Assembly: GCA_947495775.1 (NCBI GenBank)
Contig: CANMAQ010000016.1
Coordinates: 1 to 64,000, forward strand
From: Jejuia algarum
GTDB lineage: Bacteria; Bacteroidota; Bacteroidia; Flavobacteriales; Flavobacteriaceae
Reading direction: 5' to 3'
DNA length: 64,000 nucleotides
This document shows, one piece after another, positions 23,760 through 33,105 of the stretch (position 1 is the stretch's first letter; every line of letters starts with the position of its first letter). The notes below the pieces were generated by a model. That model saw only the letters and a list, made by a program, of their open reading frames with translations, searched no databases and was not told where the DNA came from. The position numbers and the translations under genes were made by a program.

Positions 23760-24684
23760 CTTTCTCTTTTATTTTAGTTTGAATTAAATCTAAAGTTGCT
23801 GGTTTTAAACGTTTCTTCCCTAAAAATCCAGCGATAACATGATCGCCATCTGTAGATATTATCAAGTTGTAATTAAACGTAAGCAACGAACTTTGCGTAT
23901 AAATTCTGAATGTTTTCCAGTAATAAGAATTTTCATCACCTTCAATACGCTTATTATTTACTTCTTCCTGTGTTGTAAGCTTGTAGTTACTTAATTTCCA
24001 ACTCTTAAGAGCAGCTTCTAAATCTGCATTTCTCTCATCGGCCTTCTTTTTCTTTTTATGCTCACTTTTTGGCACTAAAAAAGTTTTATTCTCTAGATCT
24101 TCTGCCCACTCTACTAAAGTTGTTTTATACTTACTCTTTATTTTTTTAAGTGAAATTTTATCCCCTTCATTTTGAATTTCAGCATAGGTATTTAAAGACT
24201 CATTTAACATATTCATCATTAAGCGAATATCATTTTTATCTCTTAAATCTAATCCTGTAATTAACGTCGTTGCGATAAGTTTTTTCTTAGGTCCAGTAAC
24301 CTTCAACATGGCGGATACATTTCCAAACTTGTCTATAAAATACTCTAATAAAATCGCTTTAGGGTCTTTGCTCTTGTATAACTTTTTGGCATCAAAACCC
24401 CTAATTTCATAATCGGTTGCATCATAAGATGACTCTGCCATCGCTTCTTTCCATGCTTTATTATACGATTCAACTTCTGCTTTAACATCGGCAATTTTAT
24501 CAAATTTGCCTTTTTTACTCATTTTTTCTATAAACTTTTTACTGGTCTCGAAACTTGGTATATAGAGTACTTTATTTTCTAAAATCGAATAATCGAATTT
24601 TTTTATCGAAGAAAATTGACCAAAACATACATTAAATACCAACGTACAGGTAAGAATAGAAATTAGATTTTTTAAATGTTTCAT
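23728..24684 (-). CDS. Secreted protein of unknown function, first gene of DUF3857 operon
   Basis: This 318-residue protein has a clear signal peptide (about 1-22, ending CFGQ). The mature part is mixed alpha/beta with a Lys-rich stretch KKKKK near residue 213 and a beta-rich C-terminal third. No family is recognised. Because its end overlaps the start of the transglutaminase gene by 32 bp, the two are translationally linked, and it may be a partner or substrate. The 24685-24840 gap holds no gene. Confidence 0.7.
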   Translation of the reverse strand: MKHLKNLISILTCTLVFNVCFGQFSSIKKFDYSILENKVLYIPSFETSKKFIEKMSKKGKFDKIADVKAEVESYNKAWKEAMAESSYDATDYEIRGFDAKKLYKSKDPKAILLEYFIDKFGNVSAMLKVTGPKKKLIATTLITGLDLRDKNDIRLMMNMLNESLNTYAEIQNEGDKISLKKIKSKYKTTLVEWAEDLENKTFLVPKSEHKKKKKADERNADLEAALKSWKLSNYKLTTQEEVNNKRIEGDENSYYWKTFRIYTQSSLLTFNYNLIISTDGDHVIAGFLGKKRLKPATLDLIQTKIKEKVEKYKKQLAN

Positions 24685-24840
24685 AAATAACTTTTGAAAA
24701 TGTTAATTGTATAAATTCGAATATGCGACAATACACCTCTTACATACTTTTTTAACTACTAATTTGAAATAAAGCACAGATATATTTTCAAGGTCTAAAT
24801 ATAAGTAATATTATATACGATGCAAGAACTTAAAAAAATA

Positions 24841-25644
24841 TCAAGCCAAATCTAACAACAATACATTAGCCTCATGAATTGCAGCATTTAAAAAAAGTGA
24901 CATAACAGTAGTGTCTTGTTGCGTTCCGTTAGTGTTTTCTATAAGGTTATTAAAGCTGCCTATTAAAAAACCAAATGTGTTTTTAACACCAGATAGCGCA
25001 TCTATACTTCCCCCAAACCCGTCTTGAAGCTCCTTTATATTCTCTTGAAATATGTAATGTTGTTTTAACGTCGCATTACTTCTGGCCGCTGCCTTTTTAG
25101 CCTTATTGGCCTTATCGCTCCATGTTGCAAAAAGAGCTGTAGCTGTGGCTAAACCTGCCAAACCAAAGGGGCCTAAAGCCAAAAAATAATATTTTTCTTT
25201 TTTATACTTCTCTGCTTGGTCCTTCGCTTTTTGCGCTTCCACCTTTAATTTTGCGTTTTCCTTTTCCAAAACTAACACCTCTTCATGCAGTTGTTTTTGG
25301 TAGTTAAAAAAGAGGGTTTGCGCTTTTTTATTTTCTTTTAGTTCTTGATCTAAACACTTATCAGATTGCAATGCCTGTTGGTGTGCTGCCTCGATATGTG
25401 ATTCACTTTCGGCTTTATGTGTTTTTAAAAGTTGTAAAGCTTCCTGCAAATGGTTTTGAGTGGTTTGCGCACCTTTTTGTAGATCTTGCTGTAAGGCTTG
25501 CAACGCTTCTGTACTTTGTTTTAACGTTGCTAAGGCTTCTTTTTTAATATGCTCTACATCTTTAGTGAGTCCTGTTACCATTTTCAAATCCTCTTGATGT
25601 GCTTTTAGGTTTGCGATAACGACCGATACATATCCTTTTTCCAT
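24841..25644 (-). CDS. Third component of tripartite pore-forming toxin (coiled-coil, short TM)
   Basis: This 267-residue protein is an almost continuous coiled coil over residues 10-150 (heptads rich in Ala, Leu, Gln, Lys). One hydrophobic segment follows at about 155-175 (FLALGPFGLAGLATATALFA), then more helices. This layout, a long helical bundle with one small hydrophobic head, fits the smaller component of tripartite alpha-PFTs of the ClyA/HBL/Nhe/Smh/Ahl class. It is the last of three genes in a row, 127 bp after the second. No signal peptide is seen. Identity with a specific component cannot be set without structural comparison. Confidence 0.55.
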   Translation of the reverse strand: MEKGYVSVVIANLKAHQEDLKMVTGLTKDVEHIKKEALATLKQSTEALQALQQDLQKGAQTTQNHLQEALQLLKTHKAESESHIEAAHQQALQSDKCLDQELKENKKAQTLFFNYQKQLHEEVLVLEKENAKLKVEAQKAKDQAEKYKKEKYYFLALGPFGLAGLATATALFATWSDKANKAKKAAARSNATLKQHYIFQENIKELQDGFGGSIDALSGVKNTFGFLIGSFNNLIENTNGTQQDTTVMSLFLNAAIHEANVLLLDLA

Positions 25645-25771
25645 GTCGTAACTATTTTAGTGTTTTTATTCGTGTTTTATGTTAAGGCTATTCCCTATTA
25701 CACCTAAAAGTCTTCTACTACGGTGTAATTTAAAATAGCCTTTATTTTTCAAGCCTCTATTTTACAGGCTA

Positions 25772-26854
25772 TCAGACAACCTTTTCCATATACGCCTCTA
25801 AAGATTCGCCTTCAGGTATTGTAATGGTTACCACCCCTGCTAACTGTTCTGTTAAAATACGTATGGTTTGCTGTAAGGCTGCAATTTCATTATTAGCACT
25901 ATTTAAGAAGAAGGTTCTGGCCTCGTCTGTAGTAATGATACCCCCATTTAAATCGCTAATTAAGCGCTCTATTTCTTCAAGTAAATCCTGCCATACGACC
26001 ACCATACTTTCGGTTGCTACTGCTGCTGTTTCTGCTTGATCAGACAAATTTTCTAACGCAGAATCTATACCTGTTAAGAGATTAATTTCGGCATGAATCG
26101 TAGATTCTTTTTGCAACAAATCTCTTTTTTCTTGATTGAGTTTAGAAATTTCTAAAGATGAAGCTGCTAAAGCCGCTGTGCCAACAGCCGTTGCAACAAC
26201 GCCTCCAATAACAAGCTCTGTGCTCGCTCCTCCAGTAAGTAAAAACCCTGTAGCTCCTATACCTATCACAAAAACACCACCAGCAATGGTAAGCCCTTCG
26301 GCTACAGTCGCTGCTATTTGCACCCGAATGGCGCGATCTACAGCTTTAAGATCGTCGCTTATAGATTGTAATTCCCCCTCTTCTCCAGCTAAAGCATCAT
26401 TAGCGTCTTCGGCGAGATTAGAAAATGTTTTGGCGTCTGCTTTTAGAGCTTCCCGTAAGTTTTTAAGTGCTTCTACAATGCTAGTACTATTTCTTAAGTT
26501 GGCTTCAGATACGTTTTTAAGAACTGCTAAAATAGCCACCCATTCTTCTACAGAAGCGCCTTCTGGTAAAGTTACCGGTACGCTGCTGTATATTGTAAAA
26601 TAGCTTTTTAAATCGGACAGACTACTAATAACTCTAGGGTTTATGGCATTTAGGTAGGTATTTGCATTTTGTTTCGCGGTGGCTAAACCTGCATTGATAC
26701 CATTTTGTAAATTTTCTAAATCGGATACAGAAGATAAATCAATATCTGGCTGCTGTAATGTTGAATTGCAATACCCTTGTAATACGATGCCGCTTGCTAC
26801 AATCTCTTTTTGGGCTACCTCTATCTGTGTACTATTATTTTTTATAACTTTCAT
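25772..26854 (-). CDS. Alpha-pore-forming toxin component (HBL/Nhe-like) B
   Basis: This 360-residue all-helical protein has a central hydrophobic hairpin at about 185-235 (LTIAGGVFVIGIGATGFLL, then VIGGVVATAVGTAALAAS), the membrane-inserting head of ClyA-superfamily toxins. Its N-terminus (IVLQGYCNSTLQQPDIDL) matches that of the neighbouring gene at 26935 almost residue for residue, so the two are paralogues of identical length. There is no cleavable signal peptide, as in several members of this superfamily. Predicted role: soluble subunit that assembles with its partners on target membranes to form a pore. Confidence 0.65.
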   Translation of the reverse strand: MKVIKNNSTQIEVAQKEIVASGIVLQGYCNSTLQQPDIDLSSVSDLENLQNGINAGLATAKQNANTYLNAINPRVISSLSDLKSYFTIYSSVPVTLPEGASVEEWVAILAVLKNVSEANLRNSTSIVEALKNLREALKADAKTFSNLAEDANDALAGEEGELQSISDDLKAVDRAIRVQIAATVAEGLTIAGGVFVIGIGATGFLLTGGASTELVIGGVVATAVGTAALAASSLEISKLNQEKRDLLQKESTIHAEINLLTGIDSALENLSDQAETAAVATESMVVVWQDLLEEIERLISDLNGGIITTDEARTFFLNSANNEIAALQQTIRILTEQLAGVVTITIPEGESLEAYMEKVV

Positions 26855-26934
26855 AATGATGTGTTTTAATATGTAATAAAATATGAGAATTAACGCATCT
26901 CAATAGCATATTGAGATACGTTAACTGAATGCTA

Positions 26935-28017
26935 TTAAGCTGCAGATTGTTCTGCCATATGCACAGCATACGCTCCAATATTCATGTCTCCAGCACTGCT
27001 TACTTCTACACCTGCCATTTGCTGCTTTATAATGCTTACATCGTCCTGTATAACTGGAATCGTTTCATTTGCAGCTGTTAAAAACAATGTTCTTAGAGTA
27101 TCTGTACTAATAATGCCATTTTCGAGGTTTCTGGATAACACATCTAGATCGCTATTTAATGCAACCCAGGCATTTTTCATTTGTGTCGTGGCTGTCATGG
27201 CATCGGCTGCCTGTGTTCCTAATTCCGAATAAGCCCCTTCTATGCCTAAGGCCAGATTAACTTCGCTAGTTAGCGTAGATTGGTCCTGTAACAAACCCGC
27301 CTTCGTATCGTAAAGCCCTTTAAGGGTTATAGCACTACCAACGGCCCCACCAATACCTGCCGCAGTTACAGCAACACCACCTGCAACTAAACTAAGAGAG
27401 GTCCCTGCGGTAACAAACCCAGCAATACTACCAACTCCAATCATAAATACACCTCCTGCAATTGCCAAACCACTTACTGCAGCCCCAGTAATAACACCTG
27501 CAATTTGCCTGTCTATATCTTGAAGGTTTTTAGAAATAGAACTTAGCATGCCTTCGTTTCCATTTACAATAGCATTAAGGTCGGAAACGGTTTTGTTAAA
27601 AAAAGCAACATCGTTGCCTATATTGCTATTAAGGTTACCTAAGCTTACAACAATAACATTACTGGCATCTCTGTAAGTATCCGTTTGCGACTTCATCGCT
27701 TTTAAAATATTTAACCATTGTGCTTCATTGGCATCTGGCGGCAATACGGTAGGCACTGCAGCATACAGATTGTAAAAATTAGAAATGTTAGAGATATTAC
27801 TAATAATACTACTTTGTATCCCATTTAAATACGTACTTGCATGGTCTTTCGCTGTTCTTAATCCCGTATTAACAGCGTCTTGGTTACTCGCTAAATTGGT
27901 AAACCCCGAAAAGTCTACCTCGGGTTGTTGCAATACACTGTTACAATACCCTTGTAGAACTAATCCATGAGATATTTGTGATTTAGCGGCTTCGATTGTT
28001 GGATCTGAAAATTTCAT
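26935..28017 (-). CDS. Alpha-pore-forming toxin component (HBL/Nhe-like) A
   Basis: The start is set at ATG 28017 (MKFSDPTIE); the longer open frame begins in non-coding leader. This 360-residue helical protein has the paralogue motif LVLQGYCNSVLQQPEVDF, long helices, and a large hydrophobic head at about 185-245 containing SGLAIAGGVFMIGVGS and several Gly/Ala-rich segments. It is the first gene of the three-gene operon, followed 80 bp later by its paralogue. Compared with HBL/Nhe and the Gram-negative AhlABC and SmhABC systems, this is the expected architecture of two larger components and one smaller one. The target cell is unknown. Confidence 0.65.
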   Translation of the reverse strand: MKFSDPTIEAAKSQISHGLVLQGYCNSVLQQPEVDFSGFTNLASNQDAVNTGLRTAKDHASTYLNGIQSSIISNISNISNFYNLYAAVPTVLPPDANEAQWLNILKAMKSQTDTYRDASNVIVVSLGNLNSNIGNDVAFFNKTVSDLNAIVNGNEGMLSSISKNLQDIDRQIAGVITGAAVSGLAIAGGVFMIGVGSIAGFVTAGTSLSLVAGGVAVTAAGIGGAVGSAITLKGLYDTKAGLLQDQSTLTSEVNLALGIEGAYSELGTQAADAMTATTQMKNAWVALNSDLDVLSRNLENGIISTDTLRTLFLTAANETIPVIQDDVSIIKQQMAGVEVSSAGDMNIGAYAVHMAEQSAA

Positions 28018-28643
28018 AATGTTTAGATTTTTAATTAATAATGCATTAAATATCGATGTGTTTCGATACCACAATACTAGCCCTAAACCTCAGTTAAATA
28101 CCACAAAAAGTAGGTGAGCGCGGAAAAATTAAGGTTGAAAACGAAAAAAATGAGCTGAAAGATCTGAAAGGTTCTCTTACATATATAGGCGTTATCTTGA
28201 AGAAACACACTTTTAGCGTTGTTTTTGATGTTTTATTGATCTAAATCTTAAATTAGGTCGTAAAACGAAGCCTTCTTTTTTGGAGGATTACTTAAAAGTA
28301 GTACGATATCTAAACCTTTGTTTTTACAAAGCTTTAAAAGAGAAACGCTTTCATAAAATTACGTTCAGTGTATTGAAGCAATTAAAATAAAGCCCCACGT
28401 TTGGAATTTATAAAATGTAAGTAAGATTAAAAAGGAATACTAGAATCGGTTTATGCATTAAAATACTGTCACGGCGTTATATTATACAGTAGTGTTTTCT
28501 CAATTTCAGCACTGCAACAGCATACTTAAATAAAAAAACACCGTCTCCAAATAGTATTTGAAATAAATCACCACTATCATTAGAGGTCATACTACTTAAA
28601 ATAGGAAAACACCGGGATTCATTTTTGAAAGTACCTAAAAGAC
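28018..28643. other. Long intergenic region upstream of toxin operon
   Basis: No credible gene is seen. A short minus-strand open stretch around 28250-28360 reads GLDIVLLLSNPPKKKASFY but has no start codon and stops quickly; it may be a coding relic. A weak TTG-N19-TATTTAAT promoter-like arrangement can be read about 30-60 bp above the toxin start, too poor to call. Confidence 0.3.
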
Positions 28644-29333
28644 CTATTCATTTTTTATGAAAGAGATCTTTAGTACACGTTCAATTAAATCTGCAGGAAA
28701 GGCTGAGGCATATTCGTCATTAATATCTGGATGCTCTCCTGCATAATGCAAGCCAACCACTCCAAATTGCGCTTCATCTGTAAGCCATATGGCTCCAGAG
28801 TCTCCGCCTACCGAAATCTCGTTATTATCTGCTGGCTTATCAGGGTTAGGTACTATTCTAATAGCTTTTTCATTTTGAGGATTAACGCCCTTAACAATAC
28901 CATAAGTCCAACCTGTATTTTTACCTATTTTTTTAACCTTCATCCCTTCTTCCCAAGGTACGACCCGATTAGGTTTTCCTTCTAAACCAAAAAAAGAATG
29001 CGCTTCTAATACCGCCCGCTTTTCCTGATTAATTTTAAAAACCCCACAATCGTAACGCGTATTTACCCTAACAATTTTCCCGATAACATATTTACTACCA
29101 CGCCGTCTTTTCGTTCTTCTAGTAATGCCTGGCTGGTACACAAGACCTCCTACTCCTGTTCTAAGAATGTGTGCATTACTTATACCTAAAGGCGCTCCTG
29201 TGGCATTATCGTATACTAACATTCCTAAAGTACCTACCGAAATTGATTTGAATTTTGGAATTATAGAAAATTGGGTTCGTATTTCGATCCCTCCTGTTAG
29301 AGACTCGAAATAAACTTCTCGTGGATTTGGCAT
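28644..29333 (-). CDS. Trypsin-like serine protease (S1/chymotrypsin fold), no signal peptide
   Basis: This 229-residue protein has a complete triad in order: His55 in ISNAHIL, Asp95 in RYDCGVF and Ser179 in GGDSGAIW. A basic patch RRTKRRR lies at 72-78. There is no signal peptide or PDZ domain. Such compact proteases (nal1/'trypsin-like peptidase' style) occur as effectors or processing enzymes in bacteria. It is transcribed in the same direction as, and 626 bp upstream of, the toxin operon; activation of the toxins by cleavage is an attractive but untested idea. Confidence 0.75.
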   Translation of the reverse strand: MPNPREVYFESLTGGIEIRTQFSIIPKFKSISVGTLGMLVYDNATGAPLGISNAHILRTGVGGLVYQPGITRRTKRRRGSKYVIGKIVRVNTRYDCGVFKINQEKRAVLEAHSFFGLEGKPNRVVPWEEGMKVKKIGKNTGWTYGIVKGVNPQNEKAIRIVPNPDKPADNNEISVGGDSGAIWLTDEAQFGVVGLHYAGEHPDINDEYASAFPADLIERVLKISFIKNE

Positions 29334-29452
29334 AGGTTATAGCGTCTTATTTGTATCATTTAAATTCTAAAATACTTATATCGTTTTAAAATTACAACCT
29401 TCTTTAATTTGCGCTGTATAATAAACAACTATCAAGTAACAGCATATTTATT

Positions 29453-29770
29453 TTACCAAGCTCTTCTCGCTATTAATGCTTCTGCATCTGCGTCAAAACG
29501 ATAAGCCTTAGCAATAGTCTCAACATCCATTGCGATGCATTCTCGAGCAACCGTTTCTACTTCACTTTCATTTGCTTCAAAGGTTTCTTGTAAATCGTTA
29601 AACTTATCGGTAGCCTTATGGGTTAAAGTGTATAAGGTCTCAAGCATTTTTGGCTTTTCTGCTTCTATATTAAAACACAGTTCAATTAAAATATGTTTTC
29701 CTTTATCAACAAGGTGATTTGGAAAACAAACGTCTTCGTACATCTCTTTTAAAAATGGGTATACTATCAT
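29453..29770 (-). CDS. DUF5713 family protein
   Basis: This 105-residue soluble helical protein follows the DUF5713 pattern: YPFLKEMYED at the start, PNHLVDKGKHILIELC (18-33), LYTLTHKATDKFNDLQ, and ESEVETVARE...IAKAYRFD near the end. The function of the family is unknown. It is a single gene; downstream is the protease gene after 119 bp, and upstream is the tRNA terminator. Confidence 0.7.
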   Translation of the reverse strand: MIVYPFLKEMYEDVCFPNHLVDKGKHILIELCFNIEAEKPKMLETLYTLTHKATDKFNDLQETFEANESEVETVARECIAMDVETIAKAYRFDADAEALIARRAW

Positions 29771-29850
29771 TTTTCATTCGTTAATTCCATTTACGCTTTG
29801 GATTTCCTTTCACAAGTCCAAAATAAAGAACGTATTCGGCAAGTAATATA

Positions 29851-29886
29851 CAAAAAAAGCCTTCACATTTCTGCGAAGGCTTTACA
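29851..29886 (-). terminator. Terminator of the tRNA gene
   Basis: Arms AAGCCTTC (29857-29864) and GAAGGCTT (29875-29882) enclose a 10-nt loop. The A-run at 29852-29858 becomes a T-run on the minus strand, just after the tRNA 3' end. Confidence 0.8.
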
Positions 29887-29897
29887 ATTTCTAGTAG

Positions 29898-29971
29898 TGG
29901 TCCCACATGGGCTCGAACCATGGACTTTCTGATTATGAGTCAGATACTCTAACCAACTGAGTTATAGGACC
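29898..29971 (-). tRNA. tRNA with CAU anticodon (Met, or Ile2 before modification)
   Basis: On the minus strand GGTCCTA (5') pairs with TGGGACC (3') and is followed by discriminator A. The D-arm is ACTCAGTTGGTTAGAGT. The anticodon stem TCTGA/TCAGA frames CTCATAA, giving anticodon CAT. The T-arm is CATGG-TTCGAGC-CCATG. No CCA is encoded. Elongator Met is the default reading; a lysidine-modified Ile tRNA also has CAT and cannot be excluded by eye. Confidence 0.92.
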
Positions 29972-29984
29972 CGAAATTGGAGTG

Positions 29985-30015
29985 CAATATTACTATTATT
30001 TTTATATTCTAGCAA
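29985..30015 (-). promoter_or_regulatory. tRNA promoter
   Basis: On the minus strand, TTG (30013-30015), a 20-nt spacer and TAATATTG (29985-29992) lie 13 bp before the tRNA 5' end. They match the Bacteroidota promoter pattern with one mismatch. Confidence 0.65.
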
Positions 30016-30021
30016 GGAAAA

Positions 30022-30426
30022 TTAACTTTTTATCTCTTGACATAATTCTATAAGTACACCATTGGTGCTCTTGGGGTGTAAAAATGCTACTAATTTATTA
30101 TCGGCTCCTATCTTAGGTGTGTCGTTAATAATTTCAAAGCCTTCTGACTTTAAACGTTTTAATTCTGATGCAATATCATCTACATCGAATGCAATATGAT
30201 GTACTCCTTCACCTTTTGCATTCAAAAATTTTGCAATAGGGCTCTCTGCTGCTGTTGCTTCCAATAGTTCTATTTTATGATCTCCCAGTTTAAAAAAAGC
30301 CGTATTTACCTTTTCGCCTGCTACATGTTCTGTTTTATAGTGTGTTTTGCCTAATAATTTAGAAAACAAGGGCGCCGAAGCTTCTAAACTTTCCACAGCT
30401 ATACCAATATGCTCTATTTTAATCAT
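30022..30426 (-). CDS. mce: Methylmalonyl-CoA epimerase
   Basis: This 134-residue single-domain vicinal-oxygen-chelate enzyme begins IEHIGIAVESLE, with the metal-binding His in the first motif, and contains HKIELLEA, GVHHIAFDVDD and a final GVLIELCQ with the glutamate ligand. It interconverts (R)- and (S)-methylmalonyl-CoA in propionate metabolism. It is divergent from rbfA across an 84-bp promoter region, as in many Flavobacteriaceae. Confidence 0.9.
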   Translation of the reverse strand: MIKIEHIGIAVESLEASAPLFSKLLGKTHYKTEHVAGEKVNTAFFKLGDHKIELLEATAAESPIAKFLNAKGEGVHHIAFDVDDIASELKRLKSEGFEIINDTPKIGADNKLVAFLHPKSTNGVLIELCQEIKS

Positions 30427-30463
30427 AAAATGTTACTTTTACAGAAAGATACAAAATATCCTT

Positions 30464-30471
30464 TATTTTTG
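30464..30471 (+). promoter_or_regulatory. -7 box of rbfA
   Basis: TATTTTTG matches TAnnTTTG and is 39 bp before the rbfA ATG. No clear TTG lies at the right distance, only a TTTAC. Confidence 0.5.
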
Positions 30472-30510
30472 CAGCGTAGCTAAAATTATAAGAGCTATAT
30501 TATAACACAT

Positions 30511-30906
30511 ATGGAAGAAAGTCAAAGACAAAAAAAAATAGGCTCGGTTTTACAACAAGATTTAGTTGACGTGCTACAGCGTGCTGCTACACAAGGCGGT
30601 TTACGAGGCGTCATTATTTCTGTATCTAAAGTTAAGGTTACAGTAGATTTATCGGTTGCTAAGGTATATTTAAGCATCTTTCCAAACGATAAAGGGCAAG
30701 CCTTGTTAGACGGTATAAAGAGCAACACCCCTTTAATACGTCATGAATTGGCCCAACGTACCAAAAACCAATTGAGACGTATGCCCAATTTAGAATTTTT
30801 TATAGACGATTCTTTAGAGTATATTGACCGCATAGAACAATCTTTAAAAGGAAAAGAAAACCCACTAGAGAACCCAGACTTACTGGATAAAAGAAAAAAA
30901 TCATAA
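30511..30906 (+). CDS. rbfA: 30S ribosome-binding factor RbfA
   Basis: This 131-residue KH-type protein begins EESQRQKKIGSVLQQDL and contains the family segment VTVDLSVAKVYLSIFP and the C-terminal PNLEFFIDDSLEY. It binds the 5' helix of 16S rRNA during maturation of the small ribosomal subunit. It is followed by a TTG-started permease gene one base after its stop. Confidence 0.92.
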   Translation: MEESQRQKKIGSVLQQDLVDVLQRAATQGGLRGVIISVSKVKVTVDLSVAKVYLSIFPNDKGQALLDGIKSNTPLIRHELAQRTKNQLRRMPNLEFFIDDSLEYIDRIEQSLKGKENPLENPDLLDKRKKS

Positions 30907-30907
30907 T

Positions 30908-32113
30908 TTGGATGTATCCTTATACATAGCAAAACGGTACCTGCGCTCTAAAAGCAGTAATAACGCCATTAATTTTATTACCATAATAGCACTTATTGGT
31001 GTTGTATTAGGTGCGGCGTCATTATTTGTTGTTCTTTCTGGTTTTGCGGGACTTAAGGATTTTACATTACAGTTTTCTACCGTGATTGACCCCGACTTAA
31101 AAGCAGAGACCACATTGGGGAAATCTTTTGTCTTAAACCAAAAACAGGAAGACCAACTCAATGCCATAGAAGGTATTGCTTTATACTCAAAAATCATTGA
31201 AGAACGCGTTATGATAAGCGCAGACAACAAAGAGTATTTAGCCAGTATAAAAGGGGTCGATCATAATTTTGATAAGGTTAATGTTATAACAACAGGGATT
31301 ACCCAAGGCAGTTGGTTAGAGCAAAAAAGCAATCAGATTGTTGCAGGTTTAGGTGTGTCTAGAAACCTTTCGTTTGGGGTTTTAGATTACACCAAAGCGG
31401 TGAACATGTATGTGCCAAAGCCAGGAAAATTGAACAGAGGCGCTACAAATGAAGCCTTTAATTCGGTAAAAACTATTAATGTTGGGATTTTTGATATTAA
31501 TGAAAAATTAAACGACACCTACGTCTACGCGCCTATAGATTTGGCACGAAATCTTTTAAGTTACAAACCCAACCAAATATCGGCGGTCGAATTTAAACTT
31601 ACAAAAGGAGCAGATGAGGCTTCTATAAAATACCAAATTCAACAGATCCTTGGTAAGGCTATTGTTGTTAAAAATCGTGTACAACTTAACGATGCACTTT
31701 ATAAAATGTTGAATAGTGAAAATCTTTTAATTTATTTACTACTCACTCTTGTTTCTGGTTTGCTCATCTTTAATGTTATTGGCTCTATAATCATGATGAT
31801 ATTAGAGAAAAAACAATCTTTAAATACACTTTTCAACCTTGGTATTTCTGTTCGCAAAATGCGAAAGATATTCTTTCTTCAAGGCTCTGCTATTACACTT
31901 ATAGGCTGCACCTTAGGACTCTTTATAGGCTTTATTATTGTTTTAATTCAGCAAGTTTTTAGCCCTGTACTTATCACGCCTACCTTAGCGTACCCTGTAA
32001 GTATTAAGATAGAAAATTTCATTATTGTATTTCTAACCATCTCTGTTTTAGGTATTGTCTCTTCTAAAATAAGTGCCACAAAAATTAATGAGAAGTTAGT
32101 CACTGGCCATTAA
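30908..32113 (+). CDS. LolC/E- or FtsX-like ABC transporter permease
   Basis: This 401-residue protein has one N-terminal TM segment (about 20-45), a large periplasmic domain (46-270) and three C-terminal TM helices (about 272-296, 320-345 and 365-385), the MacB/LolCE permease topology. The start appears to be TTG at 30908, immediately after rbfA; the first residues (DVSLYIAKRYLRSKS) are family-typical, and no ATG fits. Known role of relatives: lipoprotein release from the inner membrane together with an ATPase, which is not encoded here. Confidence 0.85.
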   Translation: MDVSLYIAKRYLRSKSSNNAINFITIIALIGVVLGAASLFVVLSGFAGLKDFTLQFSTVIDPDLKAETTLGKSFVLNQKQEDQLNAIEGIALYSKIIEERVMISADNKEYLASIKGVDHNFDKVNVITTGITQGSWLEQKSNQIVAGLGVSRNLSFGVLDYTKAVNMYVPKPGKLNRGATNEAFNSVKTINVGIFDINEKLNDTYVYAPIDLARNLLSYKPNQISAVEFKLTKGADEASIKYQIQQILGKAIVVKNRVQLNDALYKMLNSENLLIYLLLTLVSGLLIFNVIGSIIMMILEKKQSLNTLFNLGISVRKMRKIFFLQGSAITLIGCTLGLFIGFIIVLIQQVFSPVLITPTLAYPVSIKIENFIIVFLTISVLGIVSSKISATKINEKLVTGH

Positions 32114-32119
32114 AATGTT

Positions 32120-33043
32120 ATGAAGCCCAAACATCGAAAGCGTATTTATATCCTTTTAAGCATGCTCTTGGTTTGTTTTTTAGGCATGCAGTATTATGCG
32201 CCCAGAGTTATTACCGAAATTAAAAATCCAATTATCATTCGTGTGACTGGCAAAAATTACGAAGCCCGTACTTCGTTTCATCCAGACACAGGATATCCTC
32301 TTAATTTTTCTGCTTACGACGGCATTCAACTTTCTGCTTTTTTCACAGCATCCCGACAGGATTTTACCAAAGGCACTATTATTTTATTACACGGTATTAG
32401 AGGCACCAAAGAACACTTTATACCGCTTAGCGAACGGTTATCAAAATTAGGTTATAATGCTGTGGCCTTAGATTCCAGGGCACACGGCCAGAGTACAGGT
32501 GTACATTGTACATTTGGCGTTAAAGAAAAGCGAGATATTTCTAAATTAATAGACCTCTTGATTTCTAAAGGCATAGACTCAAAAACCATTGGTATATGGG
32601 GGCAGTCTTTGGGTGGTGCTATAGGCTTACAAGCTATGGCTCAAGAACCTAGAATTGCATTTGGGATCATAGAAAGCACCTTTCGCGATTTGCACTCTAT
32701 AACAAACGATTATTTTAATTACCACGCTGGTTTTAAAAATCGTTTTTTCATCAACTACTTGTTACAACGTGCGGGGAAAATAGCCGACTTTAACCCTAGT
32801 GAAGCCAGCCCTATAACTGCTTGCAAAAAAATTACGCAACCTGTTCTATTGGTTCATGGTACTGCAGATAGGCGTATTGCGATAGCTTATGCTAAAGAAA
32901 ATTTTAAACATATAGCAAGCACTTCCAAAACATTTATTCCTATTGAAGGTGCTAATCATCTCAATGTTTGGACCGTTGGAGGCACGGCCTATTTTAAAAC
33001 CGCTGAAGTTTTTCTTAACTCACATACTGCCATTCCACTTTAG
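32120..33043 (+). CDS. Alpha/beta hydrolase with N-terminal membrane anchor
   Basis: This 307-residue protein has an uncleaved signal-anchor at 8-25. The alpha/beta hydrolase core shows the oxyanion HGIRG (91-95), nucleophile Ser163 in GQSLGG and the late His in GANHLN (about 284), with the Asp in HGTADR. Serine aminopeptidase/esterase subfamily; substrate unknown. It starts 6 bp after the permease stop, so is probably co-transcribed. Confidence 0.8.
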   Translation: MKPKHRKRIYILLSMLLVCFLGMQYYAPRVITEIKNPIIIRVTGKNYEARTSFHPDTGYPLNFSAYDGIQLSAFFTASRQDFTKGTIILLHGIRGTKEHFIPLSERLSKLGYNAVALDSRAHGQSTGVHCTFGVKEKRDISKLIDLLISKGIDSKTIGIWGQSLGGAIGLQAMAQEPRIAFGIIESTFRDLHSITNDYFNYHAGFKNRFFINYLLQRAGKIADFNPSEASPITACKKITQPVLLVHGTADRRIAIAYAKENFKHIASTSKTFIPIEGANHLNVWTVGGTAYFKTAEVFLNSHTAIPL

Positions 33044-33105
33044 ATTTATCGAGTGATTCGCATAATAGCAATAAAAGCGAATAACCCAATGTGTTGCCCT
33101 CGACG

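Noticed and set aside
25824..26603. Long plus-strand open frames over the toxin gene
   Set aside because: Composition (runs of Ala, Thr, Pro) is the antisense shadow of an Ala/Val-rich helical gene.
24841..28017. Reading the three helical genes as phage tail or chemotaxis-like proteins
   Set aside because: The paired hydrophobic heads, equal length of two paralogues and a smaller third gene fit tripartite alpha-PFTs better; no phage genes are nearby.
28250..28360. Minus-strand coding-like stretch in the gap above the toxin operon
   Set aside because: No start codon and early stops on both sides; too short to identify a source gene.
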